The notes beneath the pieces are model-generated. The model saw nothing but the letters and a program-made list of their open reading frames with translations, was not told the DNA's origin and made no database searches. From the NCBI RefSeq assembly GCF_009604425.1, contig NZ_WEGI01000013.1:248001-312000 (forward strand): a stretch of 64,000 nucleotides of DNA, written 5' to 3'. Position 1 is the stretch's first letter. Each line of letters starts with the position of its first letter. Shown one piece after another: positions 16,292 through 41,924 of the stretch. Made by a program: the position numbers and the translations under genes. The stretch comes from Nocardia aurantia (GTDB lineage: Bacteria; Actinomycetota; Actinomycetes; Mycobacteriales; Mycobacteriaceae).

Positions 16292-17485
16292 ATGCAGCGT
16301 GCGATCGTGATCGTCGGAGCGGGGCTGGCCGGCCTTCGCGTCGCCGAAGAACTGCGACGGGCCGGGTTCACCGGCGAAGTGGTACTGGTCGGCGACGAGG
16401 ATCGGCTGCCCTATGATCGGCCTCCGCTGTCCAAGCAGTTCGTCCGCGGTGAGGTCGACGACACCACCTTCAAACCGGCCGAATTCTTCGCCGAACAGGA
16501 CATCCGGCTGCGCCTCGGCGTCACCGCCACCGCCCTGGACTCGGCCGCCCGCCGGTTGACCCTGTCCGACGGCGAGGTCCTGGGCTACGACGATCTGATC
16601 ATCGCCACCGGTCTGCGGCCCCGGTTGATCCTCGGCCTGGCCGAGGGGCCGATTCCGGGCGTGCACGTGCTGCGCAAGTACGACGACGCGGCCCGCCTGC
16701 GCGCCGCGATCCCGGCCGCCACCCGCGCGCTGATCGTCGGCGCCGGCTTCATCGGCTGCGAACTGACCGCGAGCTTCCGCGCCGCCGGCCTGGACGTGGT
16801 CCTGGTGGAACCCCAGCCCGAACCGCTGGCCGCCGCCCTGGGCGAGCAGGTGGGCGCGCTCGTGGCGCGGATGCACCGCGCCGAGGGCGTCGATGTGCGC
16901 GCGGGTGTGGGCGTCACGGAACTGATCACCGAGGGTGGCGCCGTGCGCGGCGCCCGGCTCTCCGACGGCGAGACCGTCGACGCGGATCTGGTGGTGGTCG
17001 GCGTCGGCTCCGTGCCGGCGACCGATTGGCTCACGGATTCCGGTGTGCCGCTTGCGGATCCGCGTTCCGGTGGCGGCGTGCTCGCCGACGCCGTTGGCCG
17101 CTCCACGACCGAGGGCGTCTGGGCGCTCGGCGATGTCGCGGCGTGGCAGCACGATGGTGGCCCGCACCGCCGCATCGAGCACTGGACCAACGCCGGCGAA
17201 CAGGCCCGGCTGCTGGCCGCGGCGTTGCTCGGCGGCGAGGTTCCGGCCGGGCCGCGGGTGCCCTACGTGTGGAGCGACCAGTACGACGTCAAGATCCAGG
17301 TGCTGGGCAGCACCCGTGGCGCCGACGAGGTCCGGATCATCGAGGACGACGGCCGCAAATTCCTGGCGCACTATTTCGTCGACGGTGTCCTCACCGCGGT
17401 GGTCGGCGCCGGCCGTCCCGCTCAGGTGATGAAGACACGGGCCCAGCTGGTGGAGAACGCGAAGGCCGCCGTCCCCGTGCGCTGA
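16292..17485 (+). CDS. FAD-dependent NAD(P)H:ferredoxin reductase
   Basis: This 397-residue flavoprotein is of the rhodocoxin/putidaredoxin reductase type, which passes electrons from NAD(P)H through FAD to a ferredoxin that serves a P450 or oxygenase. It shows the FAD-binding GAGLAGL near residue 9, the NAD-binding GAGFIGCE near residue 150, the ATG motif in IIATGLRPR, and the second FAD motif WALGDVAAW near 276. Start ATG at 16292 has a GTGAGG site. It is divergent from the SPW-tetR operon. A reductase of this kind also follows the str operon in Mycobacterium (Rv0688 position), so this gene is probably part of the conserved neighbourhood. No ferredoxin gene is adjacent. Confidence 0.9.
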   Translation: MQRAIVIVGAGLAGLRVAEELRRAGFTGEVVLVGDEDRLPYDRPPLSKQFVRGEVDDTTFKPAEFFAEQDIRLRLGVTATALDSAARRLTLSDGEVLGYDDLIIATGLRPRLILGLAEGPIPGVHVLRKYDDAARLRAAIPAATRALIVGAGFIGCELTASFRAAGLDVVLVEPQPEPLAAALGEQVGALVARMHRAEGVDVRAGVGVTELITEGGAVRGARLSDGETVDADLVVVGVGSVPATDWLTDSGVPLADPRSGGGVLADAVGRSTTEGVWALGDVAAWQHDGGPHRRIEHWTNAGEQARLLAAALLGGEVPAGPRVPYVWSDQYDVKIQVLGSTRGADEVRIIEDDGRKFLAHYFVDGVLTAVVGAGRPAQVMKTRAQLVENAKAAVPVR

Positions 17486-17503
17486 ACCGTCACACCGGGG
17501 CGA

Positions 17504-17509
17504 TAGGCT
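17504..17509 (+). promoter_or_regulatory. Candidate -10 box of the racemase-like gene
   Basis: TAGGCT lies 6 nt before the GTG at 17516, a leaderless arrangement like those at 3717, 9720 and 20388. Confidence 0.4.
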
Positions 17510-17515
17510 CGCGGG

Positions 17516-18313
17516 GTGATCGTCTCGCTCATCGACTCGGGGCTGGGATTGCTCTCCACGGGAGCGTGGCTGCGGCGGCTACGGCCGGAACTCGACCTGC
17601 TGTTGCAGTTGGATCCGGACGGCGCGCCCTGGGGCCCCAAGCCGGAGCAGTGGGTCACCGACCGGGTGCTGGAGGCCACCCGCCGCGCGCTGCGACTCGG
17701 CGCGGAGGTGATCGTGCTGCCGTGCAACACGGCCAGCGTGACCGCGCTGGAACACGTGCGCGCCGAGGTCGGCCCGCACGTGCCGGTGATCGGCACCGTC
17801 CCGGCCATCAAGCCCGCCGCCGCCGCGTGCCGGACGGTCGCGGTCTGGGCGACCGCCGCGACCACGGCCAGCCGGTATCAGGCCGACCTGATCGCCCGCT
17901 TCGCCGGTGATGCCGAGGTGGTCGGCGTCGCCTGCCACGGTCTCGCCGACGCCATCGACCGTGGCGATCTGCCCGCCGTCGAGGACGCGATCGTCCGGGC
18001 CGTCGCGCAGACCCCGGCCGGCACCGAGGGTATCGTGCTCGGCTGCACCCACTACCCGCTGGTGACGGCCGCGATCCTCGCGGCGCTGCCGCCGGGCGTA
18101 CGCCTGTTCGACAGTGCGGAAGCCGTTGCGGCGCAAACCATCCGGCGCATCGACGCACTCGGCCGCCCGGCCGGCGGCACCGGCGCGGTGACCGTCTTCA
18201 ACAGCGGCCGCCCGGGTACGCTGCCCGACAGCGCGGCGGCCTTCGAACCGGGCCGGGCACTCGGTGCCCGCGCGGGGACCGTGGTCGGCGGCGTGCGGTC
18301 GCCGACCACGTAA
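17516..18313 (+). CDS. Glutamate racemase-like protein (Asp/Glu racemase family)
   Basis: This 265-residue protein has the cofactor-independent racemase layout. The two catalytic cysteines are in PCNTAS (about residue 77) and GCTHYPL (about 178), and the N-terminal IDSGLG holds the conserved Asp-Ser. Such enzymes interconvert L- and D-glutamate for peptidoglycan. It is more divergent than a housekeeping MurI (DSGLGLLST rather than DSGVGG), so it may be a paralogue with another substrate. The GTG start lies 30 nt after the reductase stop and has a -10-like box 6 nt upstream, so it may have its own promoter. Confidence 0.8.
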   Translation: MIVSLIDSGLGLLSTGAWLRRLRPELDLLLQLDPDGAPWGPKPEQWVTDRVLEATRRALRLGAEVIVLPCNTASVTALEHVRAEVGPHVPVIGTVPAIKPAAAACRTVAVWATAATTASRYQADLIARFAGDAEVVGVACHGLADAIDRGDLPAVEDAIVRAVAQTPAGTEGIVLGCTHYPLVTAAILAALPPGVRLFDSAEAVAAQTIRRIDALGRPAGGTGAVTVFNSGRPGTLPDSAAAFEPGRALGARAGTVVGGVRSPTT

Positions 18314-18316
18314 CCG

Positions 18317-18391
18317 CGGTTCATCGGCGCTGTGACCAGGAGCGTTCAACGACGCTGTGACCGTGGGCGTTCAACGACGCCGTGACCGGCC
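18317..18391. repeat. Three tandem copies of a 25-bp repeat in a convergent spacer
   Basis: GTTCAACGACGC(T/C)GTGACC recurs with a period of exactly 25 nt (GTTC at 18319, 18344 and 18369). The first copy is degenerate; copies two and three differ at one base in 19. The array fills the spacer between the convergent racemase-like gene and kshB. Confidence 0.75.
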
Positions 18392-18406
18392 GCGGCATCC
18401 CGTTGG

Positions 18407-19462
18407 TCAGAACTGGATTTTCAGGTGATCGGTGACCGGGTGCGCCTGGCAGCCGAGGATGTATCCGGCCTCGATATCCTCGGGGTCCAGGATTTCGCAG
18501 CTGTCCATCTCCACCTTGCCCGACACGACAGTGCAGGCGCACGAACCACATTCGCCTTCCTGACAGGAATACGGCACGTCGATTCCCTTGGACAGCATGA
18601 GGTCCACCAGGGTTTGCCGGCGCGGCCAGCGCAGATTGTGCACCTGCCCGTCGAGTTCCACCTCTACGGTCGCCGCGTCGGCCGCTTCCTCGTCGCTGAC
18701 CTCGACCGGTGAATCGGTCGAGAACGGGTCGCCCGACAGCGAATTGAACACCTCGGCGTGGGTTCGGTTGCGCGGCAAGCCCAATTGCGCGAGCGCGTCG
18801 TGCACGCCGTCCATGAACGGTTTCGGCCCGCACATGTAGGCGCGATGATCGGCGTACGGGGCGGCCAGCCGGGCCAGGGCTTCCGCGTTCGGCAGCCCTT
18901 GCAGGGTTTCCAGCCAGTGCACGATCGTCAGGCGCTGTGGGTGTTTCGCCGCCAATTCCCGCAATTCGCCGGCGAAGATCACCGATTCCGGGTCGCGGTT
19001 GGCGTAGACGAGCACCACGCGGCCGTTGCCGCGATCGAGCGCGGATTTCAGGATCGAGATCACCGGCGTGATACCGCTGCCGGCGGCGAACAACAGCAGA
19101 TTCTCGTCGAAATCCTTGACGGTGAAGGTGCCCGAGGGCGGCAGCACCTCGAGCGTGTCGCCCGCTCTCAGGTTGTCGCACACCCAATTCGAGGCATATC
19201 CGCCGGCGGTCCGCTTGACGGTCACCTTCGGCCGATCGTCGGTGTGCGGCGAACTCGCCAGTGAATAGCAGCGCGCCACCGATCCGGTCAGTTCGCTGGG
19301 AATGCGCAGGGTGAGGAACTGCCCGCACTGGTAGGCGAACCGCTCCCGCAGTTCCTCGGGCACCTCGAAGACCACCGAGCAGGCGTCGGCGGTCTCGGGG
19401 ATCACCGCGGAGATCCGCAGCACGGCCGAGCGCGAGCTGTGCGGTACGTCGACGGTCGTCAT
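18407..19462 (-). CDS. kshB: 3-ketosteroid-9-alpha-hydroxylase reductase subunit (KshB-type)
   Basis: This 351-residue reductase passes electrons from NADH through FAD and a plant-type 2Fe-2S cluster to the oxygenase KshA, which opens the steroid B ring in cholesterol catabolism. Domains in order: FAD-binding (RCYSLASSPH, about 85), NAD-binding (GSGITPVIS, about 135; CGPKPFMDGV), and a C-terminal ferredoxin domain with CQEGECGSC and a fourth Cys in GCQAHP. The sequence closely follows the mycobacterial KshB pattern (FLTLRIPS, then TGSVARCYSL, then VTVKRT, then GYASNW). A GAGGA site precedes the ATG. A KstR-type palindrome 45-58 bp upstream supports the steroid role. Other ring-hydroxylase reductases (for example PaaE-like) are the main alternative. 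Confidence 0.85.
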   Translation of the reverse strand: MTTVDVPHSSRSAVLRISAVIPETADACSVVFEVPEELRERFAYQCGQFLTLRIPSELTGSVARCYSLASSPHTDDRPKVTVKRTAGGYASNWVCDNLRAGDTLEVLPPSGTFTVKDFDENLLLFAAGSGITPVISILKSALDRGNGRVVLVYANRDPESVIFAGELRELAAKHPQRLTIVHWLETLQGLPNAEALARLAAPYADHRAYMCGPKPFMDGVHDALAQLGLPRNRTHAEVFNSLSGDPFSTDSPVEVSDEEAADAATVEVELDGQVHNLRWPRRQTLVDLMLSKGIDVPYSCQEGECGSCACTVVSGKVEMDSCEILDPEDIEAGYILGCQAHPVTDHLKIQF

Positions 19463-19506
19463 GGTGTCCTCTCGGGGCGGGCCGGTGCGCGGCGACAGGT
19501 AAAAAC

Positions 19507-19520
19507 TAGAACCTGTTCTA
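19507..19520. promoter_or_regulatory. KstR-type operator upstream of kshB
   Basis: TAGAACCTGTTCTA fits the published KstR palindrome TnnAACnnGTTnnA at every fixed position, with 6-bp perfect arms. It lies about 45 bp upstream of kshB and overlaps the stop codon of the upstream tetR gene (19518-19520). KstR is the cholesterol-catabolism repressor of Mycobacteriales. Confidence 0.7.
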
Positions 19521-20159
19521 TTTTGATGATACGTGGCCGTCGCGCTGCCGGACAAGCTGGGCCTCCAGACCGGCCACCAGCACGTCCATCCCGAAGTCGT
19601 AGGTGTACTTGCCGCGCAGGTCACCGATGTGCCGCATGGCCCGTTCGACCGGATCGGGCAGGGTGACCCCGGCGGTGGAGCGATCACGCGGGTTCACCCG
19701 GGCGCGGCCGAACAGATAGGTGTGCACGGTCGCGTACGCGGACAGCACGTTCCGGTCGTCGAATCCGGCGTCGAACAGGATTTCCATCACCGCGGCGATG
19801 AGATCCAGCTGTTTGCCCAACATCTGGTCGAGCAGCACATCGCCGAGGCCCGGATGTTTGCGCAATTTCTCGTCGATCTGATCGATGAGTTCGCGCAGCC
19901 GCTGCTGCCAAGGGCCGGAATCCGGCGCGGGCCGGCGAACTCCGGAGAGCGCCGCGGTGACCACGAGATCGAGCAGTTCGCGTTTGTCGGCGACATAGTA
20001 ATACGGCGCCATCGGCGAAACCCCGAGTTCCCGGGACAACCGGCGCATGGACAACTTCTCGACACCGTCGGCACGCACCACTCGCAGTGCGGCCTCGACG
20101 ATCTCGGATTCGGACAGCGTATTACCGCCCCCGCTGGTCTGCATATGTCCCGCTCCCAT
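19518..20159 (-). CDS. TetR-family regulator with a TetR_C-type effector domain
   Basis: This 213-residue repressor has its helix-turn-helix near residues 20-65 (SESEIVEAALRVVRADGVEKLSMRRLSRELGVSPMAPYYYVADKRELLDLV), the form typical of the tetracycline-repressor C-terminal class. It does not resemble KstR or the mycofactocin regulator MftR. The start at 20159 is chosen over the ATG at 20144 for its GAGGTGG site. It is upstream of kshB on the same strand, with 55 nt between stop and start. It may regulate kshB together with KstR, or control itself and the divergent mftF side; this is open. Confidence 0.85.
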   Translation of the reverse strand: MGAGHMQTSGGGNTLSESEIVEAALRVVRADGVEKLSMRRLSRELGVSPMAPYYYVADKRELLDLVVTAALSGVRRPAPDSGPWQQRLRELIDQIDEKLRKHPGLGDVLLDQMLGKQLDLIAAVMEILFDAGFDDRNVLSAYATVHTYLFGRARVNPRDRSTAGVTLPDPVERAMRHIGDLRGKYTYDFGMDVLVAGLEAQLVRQRDGHVSSK

Positions 20160-20400
20160 GCCACCTCTGATGTGCGGCCGGGTCCGATCGGCCCGGTCGC
20201 CGACAAACGACCACTGTTCACCCGGCTGTTTCCCCCGAAGTCTAGAGCGTGGGTATTTCCCGCGGGCCGGTGTGGTACGGCCCACGGCCGTAGGGGGCCT
20301 GCCCGGCATGTCGCGAGCGTTGCCGAGGTGGGGGCGCGAATTCGTGGTGGCTTTCGATCGTGCGCACTCCGAACGGCAATCAGCGCTTAGCATCTCCGGA
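20160..20400. promoter_or_regulatory. Divergent spacer between tetR and mftF
   Basis: This 241-nt region separates two divergent starts. I searched it for a mycofactocin precursor (mftA) and saw none. A TAGCAT -10-like box at 20388-20393 precedes the mftF ATG by 7 nt. No clear palindromic operator was found. Confidence 0.4.
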
Positions 20401-21798
20401 ATGCGCCATGATCGACTGCCCGACGGGTTCGGGGTACGCATCGATCCCCGGGTGCGCGCCTACTCCGGCGGCCGGTTTCTCGTCGGTGGTTCGCCGACGC
20501 GATTGCTGCGCCTGGCGCCGGAGGCGGCGGCCCTCATCGGCGATGGATATCTCGAGGTCACCGACACCGAATCCGCCGTGGTCGCCAGAAGACTGCTCGA
20601 TTCCGGTGTGGGCAATCCCCGCCCGCGATTGCTGCCCGCCCTGGACGACGTGACCGTGGTCGTGCCGCTGCACAACGACGGCGCCGGTCTGCATCGGCTG
20701 CTCGCGACGCTGCGGGGGCACAGCGTGGTGGTCGTCGACGACGGATCGGACCGTCCGGTGCGCATTCCGGACAGCCGCGGCCGCTGCCGGGTGACGGTGT
20801 TGCGGCACGATCGCCGCAAGGGCGCTGCCGCCGCCCGGAATGCCGGATTGCGCGCGGCCACCACCGAATTCGTGGCTTTCCTGGATTCGGACATGGTGCC
20901 GCGCGCGGGCTGGCTCGAGGTGATGCTCGGGCATTTCAGCGATCCGCAGGTGGCGTTGGTCGCGCCGCGGATCGTCCCGCGCGAGCCCGACGCCGGCGTG
21001 CTCGGCCGGTACGACCGCACCCGGTTCTCCCTGGACCACGGCCGCCGCGAGGCCGCGGTGACCCCGGACGGCGCGGTCCCGTACGTGCCGGGCGCGGCGC
21101 TGCTGGTGCGCCGGCGCGCACTGCTGGCCGAGGGCGGTTTCGACGAGGCGATGCGCTCGGCCGCCGACGTCGACCTGTGCTGGCGGCTGGAACGTTCCGG
21201 CTGGCGGCTGCGCTACGAACCGGCGGCGCAGGTATCCGGCGACCATCCGGTCTCTCTGCGGGAATGGTTGCGGCGCAAGGTTTCCCAGGGCGCCGGGGTG
21301 GCGCCACTGGCGCGCCGGCACGGCGGGATGGTGGCGCCGCTGGCGGTGCCGCTGTGGCTGGTGGTGGCCACGGCGCTGCTGGCCAGTCTGTCCCGCTGGG
21401 GCCTGATCGGCGGGGTGATCACGGTGGTCACGGCGCTGATCCGGCTACGCCGGGCGTTCGCCGAACTGGACAATCCGACGCGGGTCGCCGCCATCCAGAC
21501 CGCTCGCGGCTGCGGGGCCGGGCTCTGGCGTCTGGTTTCGGCGTCGTGCCGGCATTATTGGCCGATCACCGCGCTGGCGATGGTGTTCTCCCGGCGGATC
21601 CGCCGCACGGCCGTGACGCTGGCGGTGGCCGACGGACTGGCCGACTGGTTCACTCATCGCGATGTCGGCGGCCTGGACCCGGTGCGGTATCTGGCCTGTA
21701 AGCGGCTCGACGATCTGGCCTACGGCACCGGATTGTGGTGGGGGGCGGTCCGCGCCCGGAAGGTTTCGGCGCTACGCTCGGCCGCGCCGCCGCTGTAG
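20401..21798 (+). CDS. mftF: Mycofactocin-system glycosyltransferase (MftF-like), without its operon
   Basis: This 465-residue family 2 glycosyltransferase matches the MftF pattern. The N-terminal part reads LPDGFGVRIDPRVRAYSGGR and LVGGSPTRLLRL. The GT2 core follows, with VVVPLHNDGAGL, VVDDGSDRPV, the metal-binding DSD in FLDSDMVPR, and DVDLCWRLERSGW near the acceptor site. A membrane segment lies at about 315-348. In known mft operons MftF adds beta-1,4-glucose units to the redox cofactor premycofactocin. Here no mftA, B, C, D or E gene lies on either side, so its substrate must be made elsewhere or it has a new role. ATG start at 20401, probably leaderless. Confidence 0.85.
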   Translation: MRHDRLPDGFGVRIDPRVRAYSGGRFLVGGSPTRLLRLAPEAAALIGDGYLEVTDTESAVVARRLLDSGVGNPRPRLLPALDDVTVVVPLHNDGAGLHRLLATLRGHSVVVVDDGSDRPVRIPDSRGRCRVTVLRHDRRKGAAAARNAGLRAATTEFVAFLDSDMVPRAGWLEVMLGHFSDPQVALVAPRIVPREPDAGVLGRYDRTRFSLDHGRREAAVTPDGAVPYVPGAALLVRRRALLAEGGFDEAMRSAADVDLCWRLERSGWRLRYEPAAQVSGDHPVSLREWLRRKVSQGAGVAPLARRHGGMVAPLAVPLWLVVATALLASLSRWGLIGGVITVVTALIRLRRAFAELDNPTRVAAIQTARGCGAGLWRLVSASCRHYWPITALAMVFSRRIRRTAVTLAVADGLADWFTHRDVGGLDPVRYLACKRLDDLAYGTGLWWGAVRARKVSALRSAAPPL

Positions 21799-21883
21799 CC
21801 GCTGTGACCTGGCGAACAAACGCGGCACTTCGGGGGTGCCCGGTTTCGCTTCGCCGGTACAGTGCAGGGGGGAGAAAAGGCAA

Positions 21884-23266
21884 ATGGTCAGCAATCCAAT
21901 CGGCGGCGAGGCCGAGCACGAGCAACACGGGGCCGAGCCGCGATCCCAGCTCGGTGCGCTGGAAACCTATGCAGCACAAGCCCACGGCTACCTCGCCCTC
22001 GGCGGCGATCGGCTCAATCAACTGGCCGGCCTGCTCCGGCCGGTGATCCTCGAATCCTGGTTGCGCAGCGTGCGCGGCGGCGTCGATCCGCTGGACGATC
22101 TGGACGGTCGCGGGTTGCGCGGCGGCGATCTGCAGCGGTACCGCGACGGTCATCCGATCACCACGGTGATGCCGCTGATCGGCAAACTGTTGTTGCAGGA
22201 CATCGCCCGGATCGGGTTGATCGTCGTGGTGGCGGACCAGTTCGGCCGGGTGCTGTCGGTGCACGGCACGCCGGATCGGGTGGCCGCGGCGGGCGAGACC
22301 GGCTTGCGCGAGGGCGACGACCTCAGCGAGCGCCGGGTCGGGACCAACGCGGTCGGCCTGGTGGTGCGCACCGGCCGGCCGGTGTGGGTGCACGGACCGG
22401 AGCACTTCCTGCAGCGGATGCATCAGCTCACCGGCGCCGCCGCGCCCGTGCACGATCCGGACGGCCGGCTGGTCGGGGTGCTGATGATCGCGGGCGGTTC
22501 GCGGGTGGCCCGCCCCGAGATCCTGGCCCTGGTGAAGGCGGCCGCGATCGCCGCGGAACTGGACCTGGCACTGACCGCGAGCCGAGCCGAGCCGCATCGC
22601 GGCAACAGCCGCGAGCCGCGCGGCGGCGCGGCGCTCGCGGAGCGGGCGCCGACCAGGATCGGCCTCGATGTGCTCGGATTGGGCCAGCCGCAACTGATCT
22701 CGGACGGCGACCGAATGCCGGTGTCGCAACGGCAGGCCGAGATCCTGCTGCTGCTGGCCGAGCACGCGGAGGGCCTGTCGGCCGATCATCTGGCCCTGCT
22801 GCTCGACGACACCGATCTGGACAACGCCACCATCCGCGCCGCGATGTCGCGGCTGCGGGCGGTGGTCGGCCCGCACGTGTTCGAGTCCCGGCCGTACCGG
22901 CTGCGGGTGCATCTGGTCACCGATGTGGAGGCGCTGCGCGCGGCGCTCGATTCCGGCGATGTGGACGCCGCGGTCCGGCTGTACACCGGACCGGTGCTGC
23001 CGCGCTCGACCGCGCCGGGGGTCGTGGACATCCGCGACGAGCTGCGGGTCCGGCTGCGTACGGCGGTGTTGCGCTCCGGCGACGCGGCGGTGCTCAGCCG
23101 TTGGACCGCCGGCGCCGAGGGCCGCGACGACACCCCGGCGTGGGTGGCCTACCGGGCGGCCGTGGACCGCGATTCACCGCTGTATGCCCAGATCGAGGCC
23201 AAGATCCGGGTGCTCGACCGGCGCCTCGGCGCGGATGCAACGCAGATGCAACGTTTCGGCTCCTAG
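21884..23266 (+). CDS. GAF-domain transcriptional regulator with C-terminal winged helix
   Basis: This 460-residue protein resembles AcoR-type sensors of actinobacteria. The N-terminal helical part (about 20-90) is followed by a GAF domain (about 95-225: LIVVVADQFGRVLSV, RRVGTNAVGLVVRTGRPVWV, HDPDGRLVGVLMI). The C-terminal region (about 275-400: SQRQAEILLLLAEHAEGLSADHLALLL, ATIRAAMSRLRAVVG) has a winged-helix layout. No sigma-54 AAA+ domain is present. A GGGGGGAGAAAAGG purine tract precedes the ATG at 21884. It is the last gene before the NRPS pair on the same strand, 532 nt away, and is the only candidate pathway regulator in the window; that link is inferred from position. Confidence 0.8.
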   Translation: MVSNPIGGEAEHEQHGAEPRSQLGALETYAAQAHGYLALGGDRLNQLAGLLRPVILESWLRSVRGGVDPLDDLDGRGLRGGDLQRYRDGHPITTVMPLIGKLLLQDIARIGLIVVVADQFGRVLSVHGTPDRVAAAGETGLREGDDLSERRVGTNAVGLVVRTGRPVWVHGPEHFLQRMHQLTGAAAPVHDPDGRLVGVLMIAGGSRVARPEILALVKAAAIAAELDLALTASRAEPHRGNSREPRGGAALAERAPTRIGLDVLGLGQPQLISDGDRMPVSQRQAEILLLLAEHAEGLSADHLALLLDDTDLDNATIRAAMSRLRAVVGPHVFESRPYRLRVHLVTDVEALRAALDSGDVDAAVRLYTGPVLPRSTAPGVVDIRDELRVRLRTAVLRSGDAAVLSRWTAGAEGRDDTPAWVAYRAAVDRDSPLYAQIEAKIRVLDRRLGADATQMQRFGS

Positions 23267-23798
23267 GCTTCGCGACCGTACCGTGCGACGGCCCGATCCG
23301 GGCCGCGCGTCTGATCGCATGCACGTCGTGGTGGAACCACAAAACATTCTGGACAATTGACCGAGTCCGATTTGAATGAAAACCTCCCGTTTTATTTCTG
23401 CAGGGCCTAGTCTTCGCTGTGCGTGGAGGCGGGTACGTCCCGGACCCACGCGATGCAGGAACCACGGGCCGGGTCAGGAACTCCGCCGGCCACCACGTTG
23501 GAGGACGATCACAGGGCTGATACCGCTTTCCGCAGGAGCTGGTTGAGCCACCGCGCCGGCTGCACCGGTCCGCACCACATCGGTGACCACGGGTCACCGA
23601 GTTCGTATACCCACGATCAGTTTCGCCGCGTATCCACTTGTCCCGGATCGGGTTCCGGGGTGGATGCACGCGAGTGGAGCCGAAGCGTATGAGGTAGTGC
23701 GTCCGCTGCTGCCGGTGCCCGTCACAGGTACCGGGGCCTTATTCGTGCTGCCTGAAATCGATTCGGCGACAGTCGATTTCGCCATCGAGGAGGCACCG
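23267..23798 (+). promoter_or_regulatory. Upstream region of the NRPS operon
   Basis: This is a 532-nt region without a convincing gene. An unusually AT-rich patch (about 23336-23400) contains TTGACC (23357-23362), and a -10-like TAGTCT follows at 23408-23413, about 385 nt before the NRPS start. The NRPS frame is open back to 23583, so part of this region could be translated if an upstream start (23583 or ATG 23664) is used. No terminator for the GAF gene is obvious. Confidence 0.4.

Positions 23799-41923
<18,125 letters not shown>

Positions 41924-41924
<1 letters not shown>

Noticed and set aside
19518..20159. TetR gene next to kshB as KstR itself, or as MftR because mftF is adjacent
   Set aside because: Its helix-turn-helix and effector region are of the TetR_C class and do not follow the KstR or MftR sequence patterns I know.
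20160..20400. A mycofactocin precursor gene (mftA) in front of mftF
   Set aside because: No short ORF with the expected C-terminal Val/Ile-Tyr end is present on either strand.
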